Assembly: GCF_002865985.1 (NCBI RefSeq)
Contig: NZ_LNDD01000004.1
Coordinates: 62,001-126,000, forward strand
Source of the DNA: Thermotoga sp. SG1
GTDB taxonomy: Bacteria > Thermotogota > Thermotogae > Thermotogales > Thermotogaceae
Reading direction: 5' to 3'
Length of the DNA: 64,000 nt
A model generated the notes under the pieces. That model was not told where the DNA came from, did not search any database, and saw only the letters and a program-made list of their open reading frames with translations. Position numbers and translations under genes: made by a program. Positions 20,349 through 28,654 of this stretch are shown in pieces (the first letter of the stretch is position 1; every line of letters begins with the position of its first letter).

Positions 20349-20958
20349 ATGAAGATGGCCGGTGTTCTGATCATCCTTGTAATAGCTGTTGCCTGTTTTT
20401 CCCAAACAGATCTTTCGCTCCTTCTTCCAGGAGAATACCCTGTTCCTGAGTGGGTCAAACCTGGCCTGGTCGTGGTCTATCAGCACGAAGGTGGCATCAG
20501 TTCTGCTTTATATCGACTGGCCAGCTATCGAAGGCTTTCCCCCTGTTTCCCAGGAAAACCACACCTACAACATTTACGTTTCTGCATATGAAATGATCAC
20601 TCCCGCAGGCAGTGTCAGCTACGAACTTTTGAACGCACAGGGAAGTATTTTGATCTACAGACTCATTCAGTATTCTTCCGGGATGTCCATGCCCGCTGAG
20701 ATAATGGGAGTTCCTTCTTTTGGTCCTTTCTACATACATCCAAAACTTCTGGAAAAAGATGTGATCCTGGAAATCTCGGAGATTGATTTTGTCTGGCAAA
20801 ACGAGCAGGGTGAGTACGGTGTAGATAGCGTTGTTTACTTCAACGGTCAGGAGTGTTTCAGAGCCACATTGAATGAAAGAGGACTGATGATTGGAGTGCA
20901 GTACCTTCAGGGAGGCTTTGTTATCATGACGGAACTTGTCGAATCAAAAAGGGGGTGA
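20349..20958 (+). pseudogene. Secreted hypothetical protein, frameshifted
   Basis: ATG 20349 after AAGGGGGAGATAGT gives a signal peptide (KMAGVLIILVIAVACFSQ) and mature start TDLSLLLPGEYPVPEWVKPGLV. Around 20480 to 20510 the coding signal moves into the next frame, which continues LLYIDWPAIEGFPPV ... NIYVSAYEMITPAGSVSYELL to a TGA at 20958 that sits in the loop of a terminator. A single base change in length would join them into a product of about 200 residues. I do not recognise the family. The gene follows the VanZ-like gene by 18 bases and was probably co-transcribed with it. Confidence 0.65.
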
Positions 20959-20973
20959 CCCCCTTTTTGATTC
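20941..20973. terminator. Perfect bidirectional terminator, loop is a stop codon
   Basis: GAATCAAAAAGGGGG (20941 to 20955), loop TGA, CCCCCTTTTTGATTC (20959 to 20973): a 15-bp perfect stem. The TGA loop is the stop of the plus-strand gene and the outer arm contains most of the stop of the minus-strand chemotaxis gene, so both convergent genes end inside the hairpin. Confidence 0.93.
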
Positions 20974-22969
20974 ATTCCACCTTCAATCTGCTTACAGATT
21001 CAACGAGTCTTTCGGCCATTTCATCGAGATTTTCGGCAGTTTTTGCTATGTTCACTATAGTTTCTGCTTGCTGCCTTACAGACTCTGTTACCTCGTTCAT
21101 TTGATCGACGATGTTCAGCATGGACTTACTGGCACCGTCCATTGCGCTACTCATTTCCTCAGAAGCCGCACTCTGCTCCTGAGCGCTGGCAGCAAGGCTT
21201 TCTATCATATGAGACATGTTGGTGATACTTTCGAGGATCATATTGAACTTTTCGCTCACAATCTCAGACTGCTGAGAAGCCTGCTCAACTATTTGCACTG
21301 TCTCATCTGTTGCGGATTTTGCCTGTAAACTCTCATCCATTATACCTTTGAGTATCTCTGTTATGTTCTGGGTGGCATTCCTACTTTCTTCAGCAAGTTT
21401 TCTGATTTCATCTGCAACTACCGCAAAACCTCTTCCGGCTTCTCCTGCACGTGCTGCCTCTATTGCTGCGTTCAGAGCAAGGAGATTCGTCTGTTCTGCT
21501 ATGGAATTTATTGTTTCGACTATTTCACCTATGTTCTTCGCGCTTTCAGAGAGCCTGTCAACTACACTTGAGGTTGTGTTGGCTTTTTCTCTGGTCTGGG
21601 ATATGATGTTCGATATGTTCTCAATGGCCTTCTGTCCTTCTTTGATCAACTCATTCACTTTGCTTGCCTCTTCGTTGAGGCGCTGAGAGGAGTTGGCAAC
21701 GTTCTGAGCACTCGCTGCCACTTCTTCCACACCGCTCGTCATTTCTTCTATTGCAGCAGAAGCGTTGTTCACGTTGGAGTTCACCGTGTCTATTTGGGCA
21801 GAAAGTTCTTCTACAGTTGCGCTTGTTTCTTCAGATGCAGCCGCAACTTGTGAGGCAGTGTCCTTTAGGAGTTTGGCTTCATCGTGAATTTGAGTTACAA
21901 GTCCCTTCAAAGCACCCACCATGTGGTTCAGAGAGTTGGCCAACTTTCCTAATTCATCACGACCTTTGTAATCGATCTGGACTGTGAGATCTCCAGACGC
22001 GATTTTTTCCGAAATTTTGGCCATCTGGGATATGGGATAGGCAATATATCTTCTTGAAATCGTTATAGCAAGGATCAGAACAACTATGATGATTCCGGCA
22101 ACGACAACAGATGTTGTTAAAATATCTCTGTTCACACTGGACATCAGAATATTTTCAGATACGATGTTGAAAAAGATCCAGCCGTTTTCGAGTCTTCTGA
22201 AACCCGCCATCAAATAATCCGAACTGAATTTTTCATACCTGAACCTTGAAACACCACGTTCTCCTTTTGATAACCAGTTCTTGTAGAAATCTGTGCCAGA
22301 AACATCGAGCCCAACCAGCTCTGGATTTGAGTGGAGAACAACTATTCCTCTCTCGTTTATCACACCGCTTTCATAACCGAGTCTTTTTGAATTCGCAAAA
22401 ATCGTTTCGGAGAGTTTTGAGATGTCAAAGTCGATTCCAACCACGCCGACAACGTTGCCATCTGTTTTAATGGCTTTGGCAACGGTTATTATTGTCTGGC
22501 CGGTGGCAGCATCTGCGTATGGATCGGTTATCACCACTCTATCAGGATTGGAAACAGCGCTTCTGTACCATGGTCTTTGAGTTGGATCGTACCCTGCCGG
22601 GAGTTCGGTTTCTGGTATGAGGTACATTCTTTTGTCCCTATACCCAGCGTAAACAAAAGTAATGTCAGGGTAGGACTTCACAACAGATCTGAACAACTTT
22701 ATCATCCACTCTTCTTCGTTGTTTACATTTTCAAAAGCGCCCTTCACGTTTTCATTGTTTGCAATCAGGTTGGCAAGCTGCGTATAGCCACGTATGAAAT
22801 TCCAAAATATATCGGCACTGTTCACAGCCTGTGACAGGAGGGTGTTTTCAGATGATTTCATGGTGCGTGCTCTTTTGTCGAGGATAAAATAGGTGGAAAC
22901 ACCTACCAGAACAACTATGATCAGGAGTATCGAGAGAAAAATCTTCCAGAAAACCGGCATGTTTTTCAT
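20972..22969 (-). CDS. Methyl-accepting chemotaxis protein
   Basis: 665 residues from ATG 22969 ([16 protein letters not shown]); AGGAGGTG lies 11 bases upstream. TM1 near residues 7 to 28; an extracellular dCache-type sensor (about 30 to 275, with [12 protein letters not shown] and [13 protein letters not shown] typical of amino-acid-binding dCache_1); TM2 near 280 to 300; HAMP ([24 protein letters not shown]); then the coiled signalling domain with the conserved hairpin tip around [20 protein letters not shown]. Methylation-type Glu/Gln/Ala patterns flank it. It should relay binding of a small ligand to CheA/CheW; the ligand is unknown. No C-terminal CheR pentapeptide. Confidence 0.95.
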   Translation of the reverse strand: MKNMPVFWKIFLSILLIIVVLVGVSTYFILDKRARTMKSSENTLLSQAVNSADIFWNFIRGYTQLANLIANNENVKGAFENVNNEEEWMIKLFRSVVKSYPDITFVYAGYRDKRMYLIPETELPAGYDPTQRPWYRSAVSNPDRVVITDPYADAATGQTIITVAKAIKTDGNVVGVVGIDFDISKLSETIFANSKRLGYESGVINERGIVVLHSNPELVGLDVSGTDFYKNWLSKGERGVSRFRYEKFSSDYLMAGFRRLENGWIFFNIVSENILMSSVNRDILTTSVVVAGIIIVVLILAITISRRYIAYPISQMAKISEKIASGDLTVQIDYKGRDELGKLANSLNHMVGALKGLVTQIHDEAKLLKDTASQVAAASEETSATVEELSAQIDTVNSNVNNASAAIEEMTSGVEEVAASAQNVANSSQRLNEEASKVNELIKEGQKAIENISNIISQTREKANTTSSVVDRLSESAKNIGEIVETINSIAEQTNLLALNAAIEAARAGEAGRGFAVVADEIRKLAEESRNATQNITEILKGIMDESLQAKSATDETVQIVEQASQQSEIVSEKFNMILESITNMSHMIESLAASAQEQSAASEEMSSAMDGASKSMLNIVDQMNEVTESVRQQAETIVNIAKTAENLDEMAERLVESVSRLKVE

Positions 22970-23135
22970 AATCGAATCACACCTCCTCTGTTGATATGTA
23001 TGCCGCGACAAAAAAACATCTTCTCAAAATTAGGAAAGAAAGACAAACGACAGAATGATCATTCTACGCATAAGAATCCCCCCTCGGATGTGAGTGACTG
23101 TATTCTACTCCTTTGATAACAAAAAACAAAAGATA

Positions 23136-23144
23136 TGTTATAAT
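23136..23144 (+). promoter_or_regulatory. Extended -10 promoter of the lipoprotein gene
   Basis: TGTTATAAT (23136 to 23144) is an extended -10 element with perfect TATAAT, 29 bases before the GTG start at 23173. A TTGATA at 23113 is 20 bases away, long for a -35, so the extended -10 probably carries the promoter. Confidence 0.5.
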
Positions 23145-23172
23145 TGACCAAACTAACAGGGGGGTGTTTCCC

Positions 23173-23718
23173 GTGCGAAAAAATTTGTTGATCACCGTTA
23201 CGGCTTTTCTGATAGTCCTTGTTGGATGTACAGGTGTTGTAGGTATAATCGTGCAAGAAGGAATTAAACAGAAAGCACAAGAGCTAATTGATCAGGCTAT
23301 GTACATTCTGGAAACTAGTTCTGTTGATTACTATCATTTGAGAGAGGTTATCTACGTTCCAGATAGCGATGAAACCGATTCAGAAGTAGTAAATACGGTC
23401 CTGGATAGCAGTATGATATTGCTCTGCGGTTTCATGGTACCTTCCACACTCACTAGTTGCAACGTAGTTTCTGTGAACGAACTGAACAGCAAAGCCATTC
23501 CCTGGGATTTGACTAACAAACCTGATTTCGTGGAGAATGTTTACGCGCTGACGATCGAAGGAACAACAGAAGATGGAAAAAAGACGTTCTTTTCTCTTCC
23601 AATGATAGAGGTTTCTGGACAGGAGTACTTCTGGTCAGTCTATATCTACATGGCAAAAGATGTCGTTATAGCGCCCGCTACTGAGGTCAGGATGTACCCG
23701 CAGTTTTTGTTTTACTGA
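23173..23718 (+). CDS. Putative lipoprotein of unknown function
   Basis: 181 residues from GTG 23173, chosen because CAGGGGGGTG precedes it. The N-terminus (KNLLITVTAFLIVLVGCTG) is a lipoprotein signal with lipobox LVGC, so the mature protein would be lipid-anchored from Cys near residue 16. The remainder is mixed alpha/beta, acidic, with no motif I know (YYHLREVIYVPDSDE, DSSMILLCGFMVP, TEVRMYPQFLFY). It sits alone between the divergent chemotaxis receptor and the ABC exporter, so it might be a periplasmic partner of the receptor, but nothing in the sequence proves this. Confidence 0.65.
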   Translation: MRKNLLITVTAFLIVLVGCTGVVGIIVQEGIKQKAQELIDQAMYILETSSVDYYHLREVIYVPDSDETDSEVVNTVLDSSMILLCGFMVPSTLTSCNVVSVNELNSKAIPWDLTNKPDFVENVYALTIEGTTEDGKKTFFSLPMIEVSGQEYFWSVYIYMAKDVVIAPATEVRMYPQFLFY

Positions 23719-23765
23719 ACACTCCTTCACTGTTTTTGAGAGCAGGTCAATTTTCACTCTTGAGA

Positions 23766-23813
23766 TTGACTCATCAGTCAATTTATGATACAATATGACT
23801 GACCAGTCAGTCA
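23766..23813 (+). promoter_or_regulatory. Promoter and two TetR-type operators of the ABC/TetR operon
   Basis: TTGACT (23766 to 23771), 17-base spacer, TACAAT (23789 to 23794). The -35 is part of a dyad TTGACT-CATC-AGTCAA (23766 to 23781). Between the -10 and the ribosome binding site lies TGACTGAC-CA-GTCAGTCA (23796 to 23813), an 18-bp near-perfect palindrome sharing the GACT/AGTC half sites. Its last bases run into AGGAGGTG. A TetR-family gene ends the same operon, so autorepression is the natural reading. Confidence 0.75.
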
Positions 23814-23826
23814 GGAGGTGTGAACG

Positions 23827-25497
23827 ATGTCTGTCATTGAAACAGAAAATCTCACCAAGTACTACGGAAAATCTCGTGGTATTGAAGATGTGACGTTTTC
23901 GGTTGAAGAAGGAGAGATCTTCGGTTTTATCGGACCAAACGGTGCCGGGAAGACCACGACGATAAGGTTACTCCTTGGTTTGATCTTTCCAACCTCCGGT
24001 CGAGCACGCATATTTGGGAAAGACGTTTTGAAAGAAGGCAAAGAAATCAGAAAGAAAGTGGGTTACATCCCTGGAGAAGTGAGTTTTTATTCTGAGGTAA
24101 CGGTGGAAGAGTTTCTCAGATATTCTTCGAATTTCTACGAAAAGGTGGATGAAAACTACGTGAGGAAGTTATGCAGTCTTTTCTCTCTTGATACGAAAAA
24201 ACGTATCAGAGAACTCTCCATGGGGAACAAAAAGAAGGTAGCAATTGTTCAAGCCTTGATGCACAGACCAAAACTTCTCATTCTGGACGAGCCAACGAAC
24301 GGGCTCGACCCTATTGTTCAGAACATGTTCTTTGAGATTTTGAAAAATGAAAAGGATAGGGGAACTACGATCTTCTTCTCTTCCCATATCCTGAGTGAGG
24401 TGGAAAGACTCTGCGATCGGGTTGCGATGATAAAGGACGGTAGGATACTCAGGGTGGAGAGTGTGGAAGGTCTAAAAAAAGAAAAGTACAAGATAGTGCG
24501 GGTCAGAGGGAAAAAGCTTGAAGCGTTGAAAAAGCTACCTGAAGTGAGTCGTTTGAAGTTCGAAAATGGAATGGCTGAGTTTCTCTTCTCTGGACCAACC
24601 GAAAGGCTCATTGAAATCCTTCACGAGCTGAAACCATCTGATTTCTGGGTGGAGGAACCTTCTCTTGAAGAGATCTTCATGTCCTATTACAGGGAGGGAG
24701 AAAAAATGAATGTCCTCAGATGGGATTTGAAGAGATACATAAAAAGTACACTCGCATGGACAATTGTCTTGATACTTCTTCAGTTCATGTACGCTGCGTT
24801 CTATCCAAGCATGGCAAAAGAAACAGAACTCATAACCAAGTGGATGAAAGTCATGCCGAAGGCCTTTGTGAAACTTTTCGGACTGGAGGATATGGACTTT
24901 TCCAACATCATGAACTATCTTGCGATGGTTTCCAGTATCTATGTGACACTCGTTGGAGGAGTTTTTGCATCTCTGACCGGGGTGAGAAGTATCTCAAGAG
25001 AGGAAAGCGAGAAAACCATTGAATTTCTGCTTTCAAAACCGGTCTCAAGATCTGAGGTTGTTTTTTCGAAATTTCTCTCGTCATTGATTCATGTTCTCAT
25101 CTTCGACGCACTTTTGTTTGTGAGTTTATTCTTCTTTGCGAACGTCTACAGTTCATCTCCCATTGAAATGGATAAATTCATCGTGTTCGCTCTCAGTCAG
25201 ACTGTCCTTCACATCACTCTCATGAACATTTCTTTTCTTGTGGGCACCCTGAGATCAGACAGTGCTCTCTCGTTTGGTCTTGGTACAACCTTCGTTCTGT
25301 ATGTACTGAATATGATATCAAAACTCACAGATTCTGCGGAGTTTCTGAAGTACTTCACACCTTTTTCTTACACAGATCCTTCAAATATCATAAGGCACGG
25401 GTTTCCGGAGTACTCTGGACTTTTCTTTGTGTTGGTGAATGCATCACTTCTGATCGTCTCGATCGTTTCGTTCTCACGAAAAGACATTCTTGTTTGA
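23827..25497 (+). CDS. ABC exporter, ATPase and permease fused in one frame
   Basis: 556 residues. The first about 290 are an ABC-2-type ATPase: Walker A IGPNGAGKTTTIRLLLG, Q-loop region GYIPGEVSF, signature LSMGNKKKVAIVQAL (LSMG variant), Walker B LLILDEPTNGLDP, H-loop SSHILSEVE. At residue 294 an internal ATG (24706), with AGGGAGGGAG just before it, begins a membrane protein with about six hydrophobic segments (MNVLRWDLKRYIKSTLAW ... FSRKDILV), the usual ABC-2 permease. The junction is GAG GGA GAA AAA ATG: one A fewer would give the normal TGA/ATG overlap of two genes. Either a real fusion or translation from both starts. Probably drug or lipid efflux. Confidence 0.85.
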   Translation: MSVIETENLTKYYGKSRGIEDVTFSVEEGEIFGFIGPNGAGKTTTIRLLLGLIFPTSGRARIFGKDVLKEGKEIRKKVGYIPGEVSFYSEVTVEEFLRYSSNFYEKVDENYVRKLCSLFSLDTKKRIRELSMGNKKKVAIVQALMHRPKLLILDEPTNGLDPIVQNMFFEILKNEKDRGTTIFFSSHILSEVERLCDRVAMIKDGRILRVESVEGLKKEKYKIVRVRGKKLEALKKLPEVSRLKFENGMAEFLFSGPTERLIEILHELKPSDFWVEEPSLEEIFMSYYREGEKMNVLRWDLKRYIKSTLAWTIVLILLQFMYAAFYPSMAKETELITKWMKVMPKAFVKLFGLEDMDFSNIMNYLAMVSSIYVTLVGGVFASLTGVRSISREESEKTIEFLLSKPVSRSEVVFSKFLSSLIHVLIFDALLFVSLFFFANVYSSSPIEMDKFIVFALSQTVLHITLMNISFLVGTLRSDSALSFGLGTTFVLYVLNMISKLTDSAEFLKYFTPFSYTDPSNIIRHGFPEYSGLFFVLVNASLLIVSIVSFSRKDILV

Positions 25498-25507
25498 TGG
25501 AGGGATC

Positions 25508-26113
25508 GTGTTGACGAAAAAAGAAGCGATATTGAAAGCGGCGATAGAAGTGTTTGGGAAAAAAGGGTACGAAAGAGCCACAACGGATGAGATAGCAGAG
25601 AAGGCCAGGGTGGCTAAGGGATTGATCTTTCATTACTTCAGGAACAAAGAAGGACTTTACTACCAAGCCTACTGTAAGGTGGTGGAAAAACTTCAGAGAG
25701 AGTTTGAAAACTTCATGAGAAAGAACAAAAACAGAGATATCTTCGATTTCATGGAAAGGTGGTTGGAGAAAAAACTTGAGTATTCCATAAATCATCCTGA
25801 AGAAACTAGCTTTCTGGTGACGCTCGTTGGTGTAAAAGAGGACCTGAGAAGAAGGATCCTCACTGATCTTGAAAAGACACAGGGAAAATTTTTCAATTTT
25901 GTGAGAGAGAAGCTGAAGGAGCTGAAACTGGCAGAAGGTGTGAATGAGGAAACGGCACTGAAGTTTCTAATGTGGTTCTTCAAGGGGTTCGAAGAGATGT
26001 ACATCAGAACCTATCAGGGAAGGCCGGATCAGTTGAAGAAGGATGCCCAAAACCTCGTTGAAGAAGTGAAGGTGATGCTGAAGATCGTAAAGAGGGGTAT
26101 GTTGAAAGAGTGA
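25508..26113 (+). CDS. TetR-family transcriptional regulator
   Basis: 201 residues from GTG 25508 (VLTKKEAILKAAIEVFGKKGYERATTDEIA); a TTG one codon later is equally spaced from GGAGGG. The N-terminal helix-turn-helix is TTDEIAEKARVAKGLIFHYFRNKEGLYYQAY, the standard TetR pattern. The C-terminal helical ligand domain is rich in Phe and Leu (FLMWFFKGFEEMY). I recall a close T. maritima homologue, TM1030, with a solved structure. It overlaps the end of the exporter frame region by spacing of 10 bases and should repress its own operon through the palindromes at 23766 to 23813. Confidence 0.92.
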   Translation: MLTKKEAILKAAIEVFGKKGYERATTDEIAEKARVAKGLIFHYFRNKEGLYYQAYCKVVEKLQREFENFMRKNKNRDIFDFMERWLEKKLEYSINHPEETSFLVTLVGVKEDLRRRILTDLEKTQGKFFNFVREKLKELKLAEGVNEETALKFLMWFFKGFEEMYIRTYQGRPDQLKKDAQNLVEEVKVMLKIVKRGMLKE

Positions 26114-26133
26114 AGCGGGGATGCCCCCGCTTC
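26112..26133. terminator. Hairpin between tetR and the redoxin gene
   Basis: GAAGCGGGG (26112 to 26120), loop ATGC, CCCCGCTTC (26125 to 26133). It overlaps the TetR stop and precedes the end of the convergent minus-strand gene at 26135. T runs are short, so termination strength is uncertain. Confidence 0.65.
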
Positions 26134-26134
26134 T

Positions 26135-26377
26135 TCAGGATATTCCAAGGAGTCTGTCGATCTTTGCTTTGTCGAATCCGATGACTATTTTGTTTCCAAT
26201 TTCGATCACGGGAACTCCCATCTGTCCGGTCTTTTTCACCATTAGTTCTGCCTCTTTTGGATTTTTCGTCACATCTACCTCTTTGAATTTCAATCCCAGG
26301 GATCTGAAGTATTCTTTCGCCTTTCTGCAGTATGGACAGGTCGGTGTTGTGTAGATTTTGATTTTCAGGTGCTGCAC
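26135..26377 (-). CDS. Glutaredoxin/NrdH-like redox protein
   Basis: 80 residues, one thioredoxin fold. The active site is CPYC in YTTPTCPYCRKAKEYFRSLG; cis-proline motif GVPVIEIGN (TVPxv-like) and the closing IVIGFDKAKIDRLL. The lack of glutathione-binding residues and the presence of the xGFDK motif points to the NrdH/glutaredoxin-like family, reduced by thioredoxin reductase and donating electrons to ribonucleotide reductase or other disulfides. ATG 26377 follows GGAGGTGAGAAGGTGCAGC. Stand-alone gene with no ribonucleotide reductase nearby. Confidence 0.9.
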   Translation of the reverse strand: MQHLKIKIYTTPTCPYCRKAKEYFRSLGLKFKEVDVTKNPKEAELMVKKTGQMGVPVIEIGNKIVIGFDKAKIDRLLGIS

Positions 26378-26519
26378 CTTCTCACCTCCATTTTCTACCT
26401 ATTTGGTCTAAATTTATTCTACTACAAACTGGAGATACTTTCAACTGTTTCTCACAGAATCGAAAGGTTCTGAATGCGAATTATCATGCTACAATCTTTC
26501 CTGTGCAAGGAGGGATTCT

Positions 26520-27629
26520 GTGAGATACAGACTCATGTCGATAGAATTTCTCGTGTACGGATCGATGGCGGTTTATTCGCTTTTGAGTCAATTTCTTGCA
26601 AGTGAGGGACTTACAAAATCCCAGATCGGTCTTTTGATGGCAATCATGCCCATCTCTTCTCTTTATGCAAACCATTTGAACTTCGAGATCGCCTCCGCTG
26701 CTGGAAGGGTGAACTGGTTGAAGAAGGTGGTTTTCTTTGCTGGATTTCTTCTGTGGGGGCTGTTTCTTTTCGAAGATTTCTATGTGAAACTTCTCTTCAT
26801 GGCGGTTTTTGCCTTTTTCTTTTCAGCGACGGCACCTCTTGCAGAGTCTGTGATCGTGGACATCACACACCAGTCGAGGATGAACTACGGCAGGATCAGA
26901 CTCTTTGGAACGTTTGGTTTTTCCTTCACGGCACTGTTGATGAGTGCCCTGATCAGGATTGGATACGTCATGATATTCATGGTCTTCACTTTGCTCATGA
27001 TACTCACATTTTTCACCCTGAAGAAGGTAGATGAGGTTGAGCTGGGAGATGAGGAAAAGAGCAGGAGCAGAAAGCCCCTGCCGGTCTTCTTCTGGTTACT
27101 TCTTCCGGTGGTGATCTTTGGTATAGCTGTGAACAATTTCAACTTCGTTTTTCTGCCCGTTCTAATAGAAGAGAGAGGTTACGACATTTCTCTTGCGAGT
27201 CTGGCACTCTCTTTGATGGCTATCACAGAGACACCGTTTCTTCTCTGGGCCGATGAGATCGTGGGAAAATTCGGTGTGGGGGTTTTGCTTTCGTCGGGAG
27301 TGTTTGTTGTTGGCCTTAGAAATCTACTCGTGACCATGGCAGATTCTCCGTTTTCTCTTTTGCTGGTTCAGTTGCTTCAGGGCTGGACCTACATCGTGAT
27401 CTATTACTCCATGATGTCGCTCATTCGTATGTTCGGCCCTGCAAGAATCAGAGCACAAAAATACTTCTGGGTCGCTATGGGAATAGGACCGTTCGTTGGA
27501 TCGTCCATCGGTGGAATTTTTGCAGAGAGCCTCGGTCTCATCAACACTTACAGAATCTTTGGTCTGGTTCCGATGATCGTCTCTCTTTTCGTCTTTCTCT
27601 TTCTCAGGAGGTACGAAAGAGCTTCCTGA
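26520..27629 (+). CDS. MFS-type permease
   Basis: 369 residues with about 10 to 12 hydrophobic segments, beginning MRYRLMSIEFLVYGSMAVYSLLSQFLAS at a GTG preceded by AAGGAGGGATTCT. The length and the GRIRLFGTFGFSFTALLMSAL segment match the nucleoside/sugar:H+ symporter (LacY-like) part of the MFS (pattern YGRIRLxGSxG). Central loop KKVDEVELGDEEKSRSRKP separates the halves. TACAAT about 30 bases upstream is a likely -10. The 3' end overlaps the convergent manC gene by 26 bases. Substrate unknown. Confidence 0.85.
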   Translation: MRYRLMSIEFLVYGSMAVYSLLSQFLASEGLTKSQIGLLMAIMPISSLYANHLNFEIASAAGRVNWLKKVVFFAGFLLWGLFLFEDFYVKLLFMAVFAFFFSATAPLAESVIVDITHQSRMNYGRIRLFGTFGFSFTALLMSALIRIGYVMIFMVFTLLMILTFFTLKKVDEVELGDEEKSRSRKPLPVFFWLLLPVVIFGIAVNNFNFVFLPVLIEERGYDISLASLALSLMAITETPFLLWADEIVGKFGVGVLLSSGVFVVGLRNLLVTMADSPFSLLLVQLLQGWTYIVIYYSMMSLIRMFGPARIRAQKYFWVAMGIGPFVGSSIGGIFAESLGLINTYRIFGLVPMIVSLFVFLFLRRYERAS

Positions 27630-28611
27630 CAACTTCTCTCACCTTCTGTGCGTGTTCTTCTTTGCAGATCAGTATCCCATTGGGAGAATCGATCACGATC
27701 ACATCTGAAAGTCCCACGATGGCTACTGGTTTGTCGTGTATCTTCACAAAAACACGTTCACTGTCCACAAGTACCACATTCTCTGATTCTTCTGTGTAAC
27801 CCTCTATCTCTCTCACCGAAGACCAGTTCCCAACGTCGGACCACTCAAAATTTGCTTTCACAACGCGAACCTTTCTTGACCTTTCCATGACCGCATAATC
27901 TACACTGATCGACGGGACTTTCTCGTAGGCTTTCTTCATCGCTTCGAAATCCCTCGGATCCACATCCTTCAGGTGTTCGTATATGGCAGGCTCACAAACC
28001 TTTACCTCCTCGATGAATTCTTTTGCCTTCCAGAGAAACATCCCACTGTTCCAGAGGAATCTTCCACTTTCCAGGAATCTCTTTGCAGTATTAAGATCGG
28101 GCTTTTCCCTGAACTGAACAACCTCGTGCACACCATCTTCCAGTTCTTCCCCAGCTTCTATGTATCCGTAACCTGTCTCTGGCCTTGTCGGAACGATACC
28201 GAACGTGAAAAGACCACCGTACTTTTCCAGAGCATTGAGAGCTTTCTTAACCGTGTTCCAGAATTCTTCCACATCTGGTATTCTGTGATCTGCCGGCAGG
28301 ACCAGAACAGGCTCATCATCTTCGGCAAGTTTTGTTCCAACAAAGCACGCAGGGGCGGTGTTTTTCTTCTGTGGTTCTGCGATGATGTTCTCCGGTGGAA
28401 GTTCTGGAAGTTCTTCCTTTGTTCTTTCAACGTAATCTCTGTGGGTTACAACGATCACGTCTTTCGGGTTGAGCCTTTTCAAAACGCGCTCGAAGGTCCA
28501 CCTTATGAGACTTTTGTCATCAAAGAGTTTGAGGAACTGTTTTGGAGTTTCCGGTGTGGAAAACGGCCAGAATCTTTCTCCAGATCCCCCAGCCAGGATC
28601 AGTGCTTTCAT
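27604..28611 (-). CDS. manC: Mannose-1-phosphate guanylyltransferase
   Basis: 335 residues. Converts mannose-1-phosphate and GTP to GDP-mannose for glycan synthesis. The nucleotidyltransferase loop is ALILAGGSGERFWPFSTPETPKQF; the substrate motif is VVQFREKPDLNTAKRFLESG; FEWSDVGNWSSV is the conserved C-terminal catalytic-domain signature. The cupin-type phosphomannose isomerase domain of longer bifunctional enzymes is absent, as in Thermotoga where I recall a structure of this short form. The last about 60 residues (ENVVLVDSERVFVKIHDKPVAIVG) form a left-handed beta helix-like tail. It is divergent from wecB, another sugar-nucleotide gene. Confidence 0.95.
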   Translation of the reverse strand: MKALILAGGSGERFWPFSTPETPKQFLKLFDDKSLIRWTFERVLKRLNPKDVIVVTHRDYVERTKEELPELPPENIIAEPQKKNTAPACFVGTKLAEDDEPVLVLPADHRIPDVEEFWNTVKKALNALEKYGGLFTFGIVPTRPETGYGYIEAGEELEDGVHEVVQFREKPDLNTAKRFLESGRFLWNSGMFLWKAKEFIEEVKVCEPAIYEHLKDVDPRDFEAMKKAYEKVPSISVDYAVMERSRKVRVVKANFEWSDVGNWSSVREIEGYTEESENVVLVDSERVFVKIHDKPVAIVGLSDVIVIDSPNGILICKEEHAQKVREVVRKLFRTS

Positions 28612-28654
28612 CGTTTCACCTCCTCGTGTACAATTTTAACAGGAGGTGTAGAAT

